From Opitutus sp. (GTDB lineage: Bacteria; Verrucomicrobiota; Verrucomicrobiia; Opitutales; Opitutaceae), in contig JANPZY010000001.1 of assembly GCA_024707325.1 (NCBI GenBank), positions 1,426,001 to 1,490,000 of the forward strand: a stretch of 64,000 bases of DNA. Direction: 5' to 3'. The notes under the pieces are model-generated. The model was not told the DNA's origin, ran no database searches, and saw only the letters and a program-made list of their open reading frames with translations. Below are positions 28,397 to 38,413 of the stretch, one piece after another (position 1 is the first letter of the stretch; the number at the start of each line of letters is the position of its first letter). The translations under genes and the position numbers were made by a program.

Positions 28397-29301
28397 GCGC
28401 CTCGGTGTATGCAAATTTGCCTGACTACCGCGCGCAGGCGCCGGCGGTGGCGGAGCGTTTTCGGAAAATCAAGGAGCGTCCTGTCGTGCTCGACGTGCAG
28501 CACCTCACGCGCGAGTTCATGAGCGAGCGAGGGCCGGTGACGGCGTTGCGCGATGTGTCGTTTCAGGTGCACCGGCGCGAGTTCGTGTGCGTGATCGGTC
28601 CGTCGGGCTGCGGCAAATCCACACTCATCCGCATCATCGCGGGACTCGATGAGCAAAGCTCCGGTCGCATGCTCGTGGACGGCAAGGAAGTGTCGGGCCC
28701 GAGTCCCGAGCGCGGCATGGTGTTTCAAGGTTACACGCTCTTCCCGTGGCTCACGGTGAAGCGCAATGTGATGTTCGGCCTCGAAATGGCCGGCATGAGT
28801 CGCGACGCGGCCGATCGCGAGGCGCGGCAGTGGATCGACCTCGTGGGGCTCGGCGCGTTTTGCGACACGTATCCGGCGCAGCTTTCCGGCGGCATGAAAC
28901 AGCGCACCGCGATTGCGCGCGCGCTCGCGGCCAATCCGCGAATCCTGCTGATGGACGAACCGTTTGGTGCACTCGACGCGCAAACGCGCGCACAGATGCA
29001 GGCGCATCTGCTGGAAATCTGGCGCAGCGTGAACGTGACCGTGCTCTTCATCACGCACGACCTCGACGAAGCGATTTTCCTCGCGGACCGCATCCTCGTG
29101 CTGAAGGCGAATCCCGGCGAAGTGCAGGAAATCATCGAAGTGCCTGTGCCGCGGCCGCGCTCGCTCGAGCAGTTGACCTCGCCGGAGTTTCTCGCGACGC
29201 GGCGACGGCTCGACGAATTGATTCACCCGAAACGCGAAACCCCGACGATCGAGCGTCTCCCGATCGTCCGGCTCACCGAAGTCGGCGACGAAGTGGAGTA
29301 G
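28393..29301 (+). CDS. ABC transporter ATP-binding protein (NitT/TauT type)
   Basis: ATPase of 302 residues powering the importer. Walker [10 protein letters not shown] (about 71-79), Q-loop [12 protein letters not shown], signature QLSGGMKQR, Walker [13 protein letters not shown] and H-loop FITHDLDEA. The N-terminal extension ([16 protein letters not shown], about 30 residues) and a C-terminal tail of about 50 residues exceed the minimal domain. Start 28393 was chosen for the coupled overlap with the permease stop. Confidence 0.92.
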   Translation: MSASVYANLPDYRAQAPAVAERFRKIKERPVVLDVQHLTREFMSERGPVTALRDVSFQVHRREFVCVIGPSGCGKSTLIRIIAGLDEQSSGRMLVDGKEVSGPSPERGMVFQGYTLFPWLTVKRNVMFGLEMAGMSRDAADREARQWIDLVGLGAFCDTYPAQLSGGMKQRTAIARALAANPRILLMDEPFGALDAQTRAQMQAHLLEIWRSVNVTVLFITHDLDEAIFLADRILVLKANPGEVQEIIEVPVPRPRSLEQLTSPEFLATRRRLDELIHPKRETPTIERLPIVRLTEVGDEVE

Positions 29302-29373
29302 GGCGCCATGCTGCGAGGCGTGAAGAACCGTCGACTCGGCGCCCCCGGTGCGTTTCCTTTCCCTCTTTCTCCC

Positions 29374-29811
29374 ATGCCGCGTCAGAAATCCGACAAAGTC
29401 ACCCGCTTCAGCGTGTCGTTGCCCGAGAGCCTGCTCGCCGAGCTCGACGCGATGGTGGAGCGCCGCGGCTATGCCAGCCGGTCGCAAGCGGTCGCGGCGC
29501 TGACGCGCGATGGCCTCGTGGAGTTTGCCAACCAGCTCGGCACCGAGACGGTCGCCGGCACGATCAATCTCGTTTACGACCACACGCAGAAAGGTCTCCA
29601 GGCGCGCATCGCGGCGATTCAGCACAAATACTACCTGATGGTCGTCACCTCGATGCACGTGCACCTCGAGGATCACAATTACCTCGAAGTGCTGCTCGTG
29701 CAGGGCCCCGCGGACCAGTTGCGCAAACTCGCCGACGAACTCATCACCGTGCGCGGCGTGAAGCAGGGCAAACTCACGCTGACGGCGACGGCGATGCCGC
29801 CGTTGCTCTAG
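29374..29811 (+). CDS. NikR-like ribbon-helix-helix/ACT regulator with altered metal site
   Basis: A 145-residue homologue of the nickel repressor NikR. Ribbon-helix-helix domain (VTRFSVSLPESLLAELDAMV, residues 9-28, with RSQAVAALTRDGL) plus ACT-type C-terminal domain. Aligned gap-free to E. coli NikR with an offset of eight, ligands His76, His87 and His89 are kept (His84, His95, His97), but Cys95 is Tyr103. This predicts weakened or changed metal binding and possibly another effector. It sits directly after the importer genes (72 bp) and ends 3 bp from the convergent guanidine exporter gene. NikR-geometry elements precede both catabolic units, so it is the probable local regulator. Start 29374 begins the RHH domain. 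Confidence 0.85.
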   Translation: MPRQKSDKVTRFSVSLPESLLAELDAMVERRGYASRSQAVAALTRDGLVEFANQLGTETVAGTINLVYDHTQKGLQARIAAIQHKYYLMVVTSMHVHLEDHNYLEVLLVQGPADQLRKLADELITVRGVKQGKLTLTATAMPPLL

Positions 29812-29814
29812 GTG

Positions 29815-30147
29815 TTACGCGCCGGTGTTCGGCGTGAAGAGTTTCAGGCCGACAACGCCGCTCACGATCAGCGCCACACACAGGATGCGCGCGACCGTTG
29901 CCGGCTCTTTGAGCACGATCATGCCGAGCAACGCCGTGCCTGCCGCGCCAATGCCCGTCCACACCGCGTAAGCCGTCCCGATGGGCAGCCCGCGTGTGGC
30001 CTGAGCGAGCAGATAAAGACTCGTGATCATGGCCGTGATCGTCGCCACCGACGGCCACAGCCGGGTGAACCCGTGCGTGTATTTGAGCCCGATCGCCCAA
30101 ACGATCTCGAGCAGCGCCGCTACCAACAAAAATACCCAATGCTTCAT
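29815..30147 (-). CDS. gdx: SMR-family guanidinium exporter (Gdx/SugE)
   Basis: A 110-residue four-helix small multidrug resistance protein of the SugE/Gdx subfamily rather than EmrE. Evidence is the N-terminal [22 protein letters not shown] motif (central Glu at 14, Trp at 17), [11 protein letters not shown] and the LKEP loop. Family knowledge: Gdx exchanges guanidinium for protons as an antiparallel dimer. It faces the other way from the locus; its promoter shares the 30148-30490 region with the degradation genes, and its 3' end meets the NikR-like gene. Confidence 0.9.
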   Translation of the reverse strand: MKHWVFLLVAALLEIVWAIGLKYTHGFTRLWPSVATITAMITSLYLLAQATRGLPIGTAYAVWTGIGAAGTALLGMIVLKEPATVARILCVALIVSGVVGLKLFTPNTGA

Positions 30148-30384
30148 ACCACTTCGTTGACCTAACGCGGCGCCGACCTCCGGCAGGCGCCTGCCAAATT
30201 AATCTTCAACGCCGGTGGTCTGCTATGAATGGACCTCATACGAAAAGATCGGTCAAGGGCGCCGCTTCTTTTCCGCAGGAGGTGGAGTTGGATTGGGCAG
30301 ATCTATAAGCGGCTGATGATAAACAAAAAGGAAGCAAATCAAGGCTCTGCATGGAGGTGTGCAGCCCTTGGCATCAAACGTGCA
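30148..30384. other. Divergent intergenic region, gdx / degradation operon
   Basis: Contains the perfect palindrome GGCAGGCGCCTGCC (30182-30195) near the gdx side and an imperfect hairpin CAAGG-CTGCA / TGCAG-CCTTG (about 30340-30370) just before the operator-like element. I looked for guanidine-I, -II and -III riboswitch signatures on both strands and did not find a convincing match. Confidence 0.5.
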
Positions 30385-30412
30385 GTATTACGTTTCGACC
30401 AAATCGTAATAC
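30385..30412. promoter_or_regulatory. Putative NikR-type operator upstream of the degradation genes
   Basis: Perfect inverted repeat GTATTACG, 12 bases, CGTAATAC, equivalent to GTATTA with 16 bases to TAATAC. NikR operators are GTATGA with 16 bases to TCATAC, so the geometry is the same and each arm differs at one position. It ends 78 bp before the preferred start at 30491. A related element lies at 26231-26258. Confidence 0.65.
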
Positions 30413-30490
30413 TCCACGATGCCGCTCCTCACGCCTCCCGCCCCGACCGGAACCTCCTTCACCACGGCCCGTCCGGAGGGTCCGTCGCCG

Positions 30491-31234
30491 ATGCCGCCGG
30501 CCACGATTCCGGACGAGCGAGTGATCCTCGAAGAAGTGATTCCGGGCGGCAGCGCGGTGTCGTTTGAGTTGAAGCGGGGCCACGCGTTGCGGCTCACCGC
30601 GCTCGAGCGCGGCGCCAACGTGTCGCTCGTTTGTTACAACCGGCACGATTTCCTCGAGCGCTACAACATGCCCGACACGTTGAAGGGGCAGCACACGTCT
30701 AAGCTCACGACCGGGTTCATCCTCATGTCAGACATGGGCCGCGCGATGCTTTCCATCACGGGCGACACGCTCGGCTGGCACGACGCGCTCGGCGGTCACG
30801 ACACCGTGGAGATCGTGCGGAAAAAGTGGGGCGAGAAAAACTACCAGACCGCGCGCAACGAGTTTCACCGCAACTCGCGCGATCACTTCCTCATCGAGCT
30901 CGCGAAGTGGGGCCTCGGCCGCCGCGACCTCGTGCCCAACGTGAATTTTTTCAGCAAGGTGTCCGCTGACGACGAAGGTCGCCTGCACTTCCAGCCCGAT
31001 CACGCGAAGGCGGGCGACCTCGTCGATCTGCGCGCCGAGATGGATCTGCTCGTGATTCTCACAACCTGCCATCACCCGCAGGACACCGCGCCCGCCTACG
31101 GACCGAAGCCGGTGAAGCTGCAGATCTGGCGCGCCGATCCGCCCGCGGCCGACGACTACTGCCGCACCTACCGTCCGGAAAACGAACGCGCGTTCTACAA
31201 CGCCGAAGTCAGCCAGCGACTCGGCGGCTGGTGA
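30491..31234 (+). CDS. DUF1989 urea carboxylase-associated protein (carboxyguanidine deiminase subunit type)
   Basis: A 247-residue protein of the urea-carboxylase-associated family 2: YNRHDFLERYNMPDTLKGQHTSKL, SDMGRAMLSITGD, GWHDALGGH and VPNVNFFSKV, with His/Cys positions for a metal centre. Family knowledge: paired DUF1989 proteins form the deiminase that turns carboxyguanidine into allophanate. The neighbour at 31301 is the second subunit type. Start: ATG 30491 has GGAGGG ten bases upstream and matches the family N-terminus. ATG at 30419 gives a longer form but no ribosome-binding site and sits only six bases after the operator-like repeat. Confidence 0.88.
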   Translation: MPPATIPDERVILEEVIPGGSAVSFELKRGHALRLTALERGANVSLVCYNRHDFLERYNMPDTLKGQHTSKLTTGFILMSDMGRAMLSITGDTLGWHDALGGHDTVEIVRKKWGEKNYQTARNEFHRNSRDHFLIELAKWGLGRRDLVPNVNFFSKVSADDEGRLHFQPDHAKAGDLVDLRAEMDLLVILTTCHHPQDTAPAYGPKPVKLQIWRADPPAADDYCRTYRPENERAFYNAEVSQRLGGW

Positions 31235-31300
31235 TTCGCTGCCCACGCCCGAACGTCACACTGCGAACTCCCGAAACGCCTCCGTTTTTCTGCGCCCCAC

Positions 31301-31960
31301 ATGTCCACTCTCATCTACACCGAAAGCACGCTGCAGCCCGACGCGGCGATCTATCGCCATGTAATTCCTGCCGGCGACTATTGGATTCACCGGATCGCAG
31401 CCGGCCAGACGCTGCGGATTGTGGACCTCGAAGGTAACCAGGCTGCGGATACACTCTTTATCGCGCCGACGATTTTTTCGGAGCGTTACAGCGCGCAGGA
31501 CACGATTCGCGAACAGGGCAGCATTTATCTCACGACGGGCACGAAGCTCATGTCCAACGAAGGCCGTCCGATGCTCACCATCACGGCCGACACCTGCGGA
31601 CGCCACGATACGCTCGGCGGCGCGTGTTCGTGCGAGAGCAACACCATGCGCTACGGCCACAACACGCGCCACATGCACGCGTGCCGTCAGAGCTTCCTCC
31701 TCGCGCTCGCGACGTGGCCGGACTCGAACTTCGATCTCTCGAAGCGCGACCTGCCGCCGAACATCAATTTCTTCATGAACGTCCCCGTCACGCCCGACGG
31801 CGGACTGAAATTCGAGGACGGCGTCTCCGCCGGCGGCAAATACGTGGAAATGCGCGCCGAGATGGACGTCGTCGCGCTCATCTCAAACTGCCCGCAACTC
31901 AACAACCCCTGCAACGGCTGGAATCCCACGCCGGTGGAGGTGCTGATTTGGAGCACGTGA
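31301..31960 (+). CDS. DUF1989 urea carboxylase-associated protein (second deiminase subunit type)
   Basis: A 219-residue member of urea-carboxylase-associated family 1: [35 protein letters not shown], a Cys-rich loop [27 protein letters not shown] that probably binds metal, and [13 protein letters not shown]. Paralogous to the upstream gene and 66 bp from it; the two are expected to form a heteromeric carboxyguanidine deiminase (cgdA/cgdB-type, assignment of letters left open). The carboxylase gene starts 73 bp downstream. Confidence 0.88.
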   Translation: MSTLIYTESTLQPDAAIYRHVIPAGDYWIHRIAAGQTLRIVDLEGNQAADTLFIAPTIFSERYSAQDTIREQGSIYLTTGTKLMSNEGRPMLTITADTCGRHDTLGGACSCESNTMRYGHNTRHMHACRQSFLLALATWPDSNFDLSKRDLPPNINFFMNVPVTPDGGLKFEDGVSAGGKYVEMRAEMDVVALISNCPQLNNPCNGWNPTPVEVLIWST

Positions 31961-32033
31961 TCTCCTCAATGTGGAAATCAGGAAAGCCGGTCTCCCAGCT
32001 CCTTCTCCTGATTCCCTGATTTTCAAATTCTCC

Positions 32034-35000
32034 ATGCCTTTCACCAAGGTCCTCATCGCCAATCGCGGCGCGATCGCGTGTCGCGTGATTCGCACGCTGC
32101 GTCGTCTCGGCCTCAAGTCCGTCGCGGTTTACTCCGACGCCGACAAGCACTCGTTGCACGTGCAGCAGGCCGATGAAGCCGTGCACGTCGGTGCCGCGCC
32201 GGCTGCGCAGAGTTATCTTGATGCGGAGAAAATCATCGCAGCCGCAAAGTCCACCGGCGCACAAGCGATTCATCCGGGTTACGGTTTTCTCTCGGAAAAT
32301 CCTGGCTTCGCCGACGCGTGCGCGGCGGCCGGCCTCGTGTTCATCGGTCCCACGGGCGACCAGATGCGGATGTTCGGGCTCAAGCATGCGGCGCGCGAGA
32401 TCGCGCAAAAGCACGACGTGCCGTTGTTGCCTGGCTCCGCGTTGCTGAGCGACGAGGAACACGCTCGCGCGGAGGCGGAGCGCATCGGCTGTCCCGTCAT
32501 GCTCAAGAGCACCGCCGGCGGCGGCGGCATCGGCATGTCGCTCATCCGCAAACCCGCGGATTTGTCGGCGGCGTTTGCGGCGGTGGGGCGTCTCGCGAAA
32601 AACAACTTCAAGGAAGGTGGTCTCTTCCTCGAAAATTCGTCGAGCACGCGCGCCACATCGAGGTGCAGATTTTCGGTGACTCACGCGGCCACGTCGTCGC
32701 GGTTGGCGAGCGCGACTGCTCGGTGCAGCGCCGCAACCAGAAGGTGATCGAGGAAACGCCCGCACCGGGACTCACCAACGAGCAGCGCGCGCGTTTGCTC
32801 GAGAGCGCGGCGCGACTCGGCCGCGCGGCCGGCTACCGCAACGCGGGCACGGTCGAGTTCGTTTACGACAACGCCACGGGCGAGTTCTACTTTCTCGAGG
32901 TCAACACGCGCCTCCAGGTCGAGCACGGCGTCACTGAGGAAGTCACCGGCGTCGATCTCGTCGAGTGGATGATCCGCGCGGCCGAGGGCACGCTGGATCT
33001 TTCGCAATGGAAACCGGAGCCGCGCGGCGCGTCGATTCAGGTGCGCGTTTACGCCGAAGATCCGGGCAAGAACTTCCAACCCGCGGCCGGCACGCTCACG
33101 GACGTGCATTTCGCACCGTCGGCGCGCATCGAGACCTGGGCGGAGCGGGGGACCGAAGTTTCTGCGTTCTACGATCCGCTGCTCGCAAAAGTAATCGTGA
33201 AAGGCGCGGACCGCGCGGAGGCGCTGCATCGGCTTGAGGTCGCGCTCGCGGATACGCGTATCCACGGATTGGAGACGAATCTCGACTATCTCCGCCAGAT
33301 CGTGGCGTCCGAGGGCTTCAAAGCTGGAGGCGTTACCACGAAGTATCTCACCGGACTGCCGTATCGCGCGTCGACGATCGACGTGCTTGAGGGCGGCACG
33401 CAAACCACGGTGCAGGATTATCCGGGGCGGCTTGGCTACTGGGATGTCGGTGTGCCGCCGTCCGGGCCGATGGACGCGCGCTCGTTTCGTTTTGCGAACC
33501 GGCTCGTGGGAAATCCCGACACCGCCGCCGGTCTCGAATGCACCGTGCAGGGGCCGACGCTGCGCTTCAACACGCCTGCGGTCGTCGCGCTTACGGGCGC
33601 GGAAATGACCGCGACGCTCGATGGCAAACCCGCGCCGTATTACCGCGCGTTTCGGGTGAAGGCTGGGCAAACGCTTCGGCTCGGCACGATAGAGGGTCCG
33701 GGACTACGAACATATCTCGCGGTGCGACACGGTTTCGACGTGCCCGACTACCTCGGCAGCAAGAGCACGTTCACGCTCGGGCTGTTTGGCGGACATGCCG
33801 GCCGCGCGCTCCGCACGGGCGATGTTCTGCGAGTGAACCGACTCACGCCCGCGGGCGTCACAAACGACGCGCCGCTCCTGCGCGCGCCCGCCTCGGTGCA
33901 CTCACCGCTCACGCGCGAGTGGCGGATTGGCGTGCTCTATGGGCCGCATGGTGCGCCGGACTTTTTCACCGACGACGATATCGCGACGCTTTTCAGCGCG
34001 ACCTACGAGGTGCACTACAACTCCGCGCGCACCGGCGTGCGTTTGATCGGTCCGAAACCGCAATGGGCGCGTCGCGATGGCGGCGAGGCCGGTCTGCATC
34101 CGTCGAACATTCACGACAACGCTTACGCGATCGGCGCGATCGATTTCACGGGCGACATGCCGATCATCCTTGGCCCCGATGGCCCCAGCTGCGGCGGCTT
34201 CGTGTGCCCCGCGACGATTGCGAGCGGTGAACTCTGGAAAATGGGTCAGCTCAAGCCCGGCGACAAAGTCCGTTTCGTGCCGCTGACGGCCGAGGAAGCA
34301 CGCATTCTGTTGATGGCGCAGGACGCCGAGATCGAGTCGCTCGCGCCCGCGCGCAAGCCGCGCAGTGTGGTGAGCGATCCCGAGCCCGCCATCCTCCACA
34401 CCATCGCCGAGCGGCCGACCGCGCCTGCCGTGGTGTATCGACGTTCTGGAGACAGCAACCTTCTGGTCGAATACGGTCCGCTCGTGCTCGATATCGCGCT
34501 GCGCATGCGCGTGCACGCGCTGCAAACGTGGATCGAGCGCCACCATATCCCCGGTGTGCTCGATCTCACGCCGGGCATTCGCTCGCTGCAGGTGCATTTC
34601 GAGGCGCGACTGCTGCCGCTCGAGCGGCTCATGGAAATTCTGCTCCGCGCGGAGAGCGAGTTGCCCGCGATTGACGACATCGAAGTGCCGTCGCGCATCG
34701 TGCACCTGCCGCTCTCGTGGGAGGACGAGTCCACGCTGCTCGCGATCCGCAAATACATGCAGATCGTGCGCAAGGACGCGCCTTGGTGCCCGAGCAACAT
34801 CGAGTTCATCCGCCGTATCAACGGGCTCGAGTCGGTCGATGAAGTTCACCGCATCGCGTTTGAGGCGAGTTACCTTGTGCTTGCATTAGGCGATGTTTAC
34901 CTCGGCGCGCCCGTCGCCACGCCCATCGATCCGCGTCACCGGCTCGTCACGACGAAATATAACCCCGCGCGCACCTGGACGCCGGAAAACGCCGTCGGCA

Positions 35001-35638
35001 TTGGTGGTGCCTATCTTTGCATCTACGGCATGGAGGGTCCCGGCGGTTACCAGTTCATCGGCCGCACGTGCCAGATGTGGAATCGCTACAAGCAGACGAG
35101 CGATTTCGTGGAGGGGAAGCCGTGGCTCCTGCGTTTCTTCGACCAGGTGCGGTTCTATCCGGTCTCGAACGCCGAGCTCACGCAGTTCCGCGAGGATTTT
35201 CCGCAGGGCAAAGTGAAACTGAAGATCGAGGAAACGACCTTCCGTCTGCGCGATTATCAGAAACTGCTCGCGGAAAACGCCGCCAGCATCGCCGCCGCGA
35301 AGGCGCGTCAGCAGGAGAGTTTCGAAGCCGAGCGCAAACGCTGGGAGGAAAGCGGACAGCTCAACTTCTCCGCCGAGTCCGAGACCGCCGTTGAAGTCGA
35401 CGCCACCGCGATTCCGGAAGGTTGCACCGCTGTGCCCGCGCACATTCCGGGCAATGTCTGGAAGATCAATGTGGCCGCGCGTGACACGGTGCAGGAAGGC
35501 GACGTGCTCGTGATTCTCGAATCGATGAAGATGGAAGTCTCCGTGGTTGCGAGTCGCGCGGCCCGCGTGCGTGAAGTGCGCTGCGCCGAAGGCAAACCCG
35601 TCAACGCGGGCGAAACGCTCGTGGTGCTGGAAAGCTGA
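32034..35638 (+). CDS. Biotin-dependent urea/guanidine carboxylase (frameshifted)
   Basis: About 1201 residues after repair. Order: biotin carboxylase ([50 protein letters not shown]), KipA/KipI-like carboxyltransferase halves ([43 protein letters not shown]) and a C-terminal biotinyl domain with the biotin lysine in ESMKMEV. Given two DUF1989 subunits and Gdx in the locus, guanidine is the likelier substrate; urea is the alternative. A frameshift at 32632-32635 breaks the reading in GAAAATTC: one more A restores [18 protein letters not shown]. The stop is 2 bp from the allophanate hydrolase gene. Confidence 0.9.
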
Positions 35639-35640
35639 TC

Positions 35641-37428
35641 ATGATCGAATCGCTCGATCTTCAGGCTCTGCGGCAGGCTTATGCATCAGGCGCGTTCACG
35701 CCGACGGAGCTTGTTGACGAGGTGTTACGTCGGATCGAGGCGCACGGCGATCCGGCCACGTGGGTTCACCGGCTTTCGCGCACCGAACTGCTGGATCATG
35801 CCCGCCGCATCGAGGCGATTGGTCCGGAAAAACTGCCGCTCTACGGCGTGCCGTTTGCGATCAAGGACAACATCGATCTCGCCGGTGTGCCGACGACCGC
35901 GGCGTGTCCGGAATTTGGATACATCGCCCGGGAGTCCGCGCCGGTCGTGCAGCGCCTGATCGACGCGGGGGCAATTCCGATTGGAAAAACAAATCTCGAT
36001 CAGTTCGCGACCGGTCTGGTCGGCGTGCGTTCGCCGTATGGCGTCCCGCGTAATCCGTTTCGCGCCGAGGTTATTCCGGGTGGATCCAGCAGCGGATCGG
36101 CGGTCGCGGTCGCGGCGGGATTGGTGTCGTTCGCTCTCGGCACCGACACCGCCGGTTCGGGCCGCGTGCCGGCGGGACTGAACAATCTCGTCGGACTCAA
36201 GCCGACCCGTGGTGCGTGGAGCACGCGCGGGCTCGTGCCCGCGTGCCGTTCGCTCGATTGCATTTCGGTGTTCACGCTGACGTGTGCCGACGCGGCCGCG
36301 GTGCGCGAGGTGGTTGAAGGCTTCGACTCCGCTGATCCGTTTTCGCGCGCGAATCCGGGCGCGCCTGCGTGGCCCGTGAAACTGCGCATCGGCGTGCCTT
36401 CGCGCGCGGAACTGGAGTTTTTCGGCGACGCCCAGGCGGAACGACTGTTTTTCGCGAGCCTCGCATGCGTGCAGGAGCTCGGTGCGGAGCTGGTGGAGTT
36501 TGACTACACGCCGTTTCGCGAGACGGCAGCGCTGCTTTATCAAGGTCCGTGGGTCGCCGAGCGCTGGGCGGCCTTGCGGGCATTTCACGCGCGACACGCG
36601 GAAGCGTTCTTCCCGGTGACGCGCAAGATCGTGGAAGGCGCGACGCGTATCACCGCAGCGGATACGTTCGATGGTTTCTACGAACTCGCGGCGTTGCAGC
36701 GTCGCGCGGCGGCGGAGTGGGCGAAGATGGACGTAATGCTGCTGCCGACTGCGCCGCGACCTTACTCGATCGCAGAAGTCGAGGCGGAGCCTGTGCTGCT
36801 CAACACGCGACTCGGAACTTACACGAACTTCGTGAACCTGCTCGATCTGTCGGCGGTGGCGGTGCCCGCGGGGCTACGGTCCGATGGTATTCCGTGGGGT
36901 GTCACGTTTATCGCTCCCGCGTGGCACGAGCGAAACCTGCTCGCGCTCGGTTCGCGCTGGCACGCGGCGGTGGGCGGAAAGTTGGGCGCGACGGATTTCC
37001 CGCTCTCCGGAGAGAACATCGTCGCCGCTGCGCCGGCTGACGTGGTGCGGCTCGCGGTTGTCGGTGCGCATCTCAGCGGTCTGCCGCTCAATCACCAACT
37101 CAAGGAGCGGGGCGCGCGTCTGGCGTGGACAGGCCGCACGGCGCCAACTTATCGGCTGTTTGCGTTGCCCAACACCACACCACCGAAACCAGGTTTGCTG
37201 CGCGTGAGCGATGGCGGCGTCGGCGTTGAAGTCGAAGTGTGGGAAGTGCCGACAGTCGGGTTTGGCAGTTTCGTCGCTGCGATTCCGCCGCCACTTGGCA
37301 TCGGGTCGCTGGAACTCGAAACCGGCGAAATCGTGAAAGGGTTTATTTGCGAGTCACATGTGCTCGCGGGCGCACGCGATATCTCGGAGTTTGGTGGCTG
37401 GCGGGCTTTTCTTTCGGGCGGAAAATGA
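35641..37428 (+). CDS. atzF: Allophanate hydrolase
   Basis: A 595-residue enzyme that hydrolyses allophanate to CO2 and ammonia, completing the pathway started by the carboxylase. Amidase-signature domain (about 1-430): catalytic Lys in FAIKDNIDLAG, SSSGSA loop and the nucleophile serine in TDTAGSGRVPAG. The C-terminal AtzF domain (about 470-590) includes LPLNHQLKERGA and FICESHVLAGARDISEFGGWR. Last gene of the locus; ATG two bases after the carboxylase stop. Confidence 0.94.
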   Translation: MIESLDLQALRQAYASGAFTPTELVDEVLRRIEAHGDPATWVHRLSRTELLDHARRIEAIGPEKLPLYGVPFAIKDNIDLAGVPTTAACPEFGYIARESAPVVQRLIDAGAIPIGKTNLDQFATGLVGVRSPYGVPRNPFRAEVIPGGSSSGSAVAVAAGLVSFALGTDTAGSGRVPAGLNNLVGLKPTRGAWSTRGLVPACRSLDCISVFTLTCADAAAVREVVEGFDSADPFSRANPGAPAWPVKLRIGVPSRAELEFFGDAQAERLFFASLACVQELGAELVEFDYTPFRETAALLYQGPWVAERWAALRAFHARHAEAFFPVTRKIVEGATRITAADTFDGFYELAALQRRAAAEWAKMDVMLLPTAPRPYSIAEVEAEPVLLNTRLGTYTNFVNLLDLSAVAVPAGLRSDGIPWGVTFIAPAWHERNLLALGSRWHAAVGGKLGATDFPLSGENIVAAAPADVVRLAVVGAHLSGLPLNHQLKERGARLAWTGRTAPTYRLFALPNTTPPKPGLLRVSDGGVGVEVEVWEVPTVGFGSFVAAIPPPLGIGSLELETGEIVKGFICESHVLAGARDISEFGGWRAFLSGGK

Positions 37429-37473
37429 GCCTGTAACTTTTTCGAGAGTTCCGGGTTCTGTGGAGGTATCCCT

Positions 37474-38403
37474 ATGAACTTTGCCCTCCGCTCCTTCCTC
37501 TCGGCCGGATTGCTGGCCGCTCTGACTCTCACCGCGCACGCCAAAATCGAGCGTGTGATCGAAAAGACCTTCGATGTTCAGCCCGACGGTCTCCTCCGCG
37601 TGGAAACTTCCGGCGGCAACATCAAGGTGGATTCCCACGCGAGCAACGTCGTCAAAGTCGTCGCCCGTCAGAAGATTCGCGCCAACTCCGAGTCCGAAGC
37701 CGACGACCTGCTCAAGAAGGTCGAGCTGACGATCGAGCAGAACTCCAGCGGTGTCGTGGCGCGGGCAAAACTCAGCCGCACGAACTGGGGCCGCAATCCC
37801 GTGCAGATCGATTTCGACGTGACGGTGCCCGCGAACTACCGCGCCGAGATTCGCACTTCCGGTGGCAACATCGACGTCGCCGATCTTGCCGGCAAAGTGC
37901 ACGCGCGCACCTCGGGCGGAAACATTGTCCTCGGCAAAATTTCCGGCGACATCGATGCCGGCACGTCGGGTGGGGACATCCGCCTCGAAGAAGGCGCCGC
38001 GTCCGTGAAGCTCGACACCTCCGGTGGAAATATCCGTGTCGGTCGCGCCGTTGGTCCCACCGATCTGGATACATCCGGCGGCGACATTGTGGTGAACTCT
38101 GTCGAGAACACGCTCCGCGCCGACACCTCGGGCGGAAACGTGTCCGCTACGATTGTGGGCGCGCTCAAAGGCGAATGCTATCTCAGCACCTCCGGTGGCA
38201 ACGTCCGTGCGACGATTGATCAGTCGGCCGCGTTCTATCTCGATGCTTCCACGAGCGGTGGTCGCGTTGATGCCGGCGGCATCACGATCACGCTCGATGG
38301 TGGTGGCCAGGGGAAGAACAAGCTTGCCGGCAAGGTGAACGGCGGCGGCCCCGTGCTGAAGCTCCGCACCAGCGGCGGCAACATCGACGTGAAGACGCGC
38401 TGA
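37474..38403 (+). CDS. DUF4097-type secreted beta-repeat protein
   Basis: A 309-residue exported protein with signal peptide (about 1-23, ending AHA). Its body is a right-handed-beta-helix-like ladder of about ten repeats built on TSGGNI or TSGGDI (for example TSGGNIDVAD, TSGGNIVLG, TSGGDIRLEE, TSGGNVSATI), spaced about 20 residues apart. DUF4097 proteins are widespread, with putative adhesin or envelope roles; the exact role is unknown. GGAGG lies seven bases before the ATG. Single gene; not part of the guanidine locus, whose last stop is 45 bp upstream. Confidence 0.85.
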   Translation: MNFALRSFLSAGLLAALTLTAHAKIERVIEKTFDVQPDGLLRVETSGGNIKVDSHASNVVKVVARQKIRANSESEADDLLKKVELTIEQNSSGVVARAKLSRTNWGRNPVQIDFDVTVPANYRAEIRTSGGNIDVADLAGKVHARTSGGNIVLGKISGDIDAGTSGGDIRLEEGAASVKLDTSGGNIRVGRAVGPTDLDTSGGDIVVNSVENTLRADTSGGNVSATIVGALKGECYLSTSGGNVRATIDQSAAFYLDASTSGGRVDAGGITITLDGGGQGKNKLAGKVNGGGPVLKLRTSGGNIDVKTR

Positions 38404-38413
38404 GCGCGTTTGG

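Noticed and set aside
30148..30490. Guanidine riboswitch upstream of the degradation genes or gdx
   Set aside because: The short motifs ACGAAAAG and GGTCAAGGGCGCC recall parts of guanidine-III but the pseudoknot helices do not form. No ykkC-I landmark words were found. A covariance search would decide.
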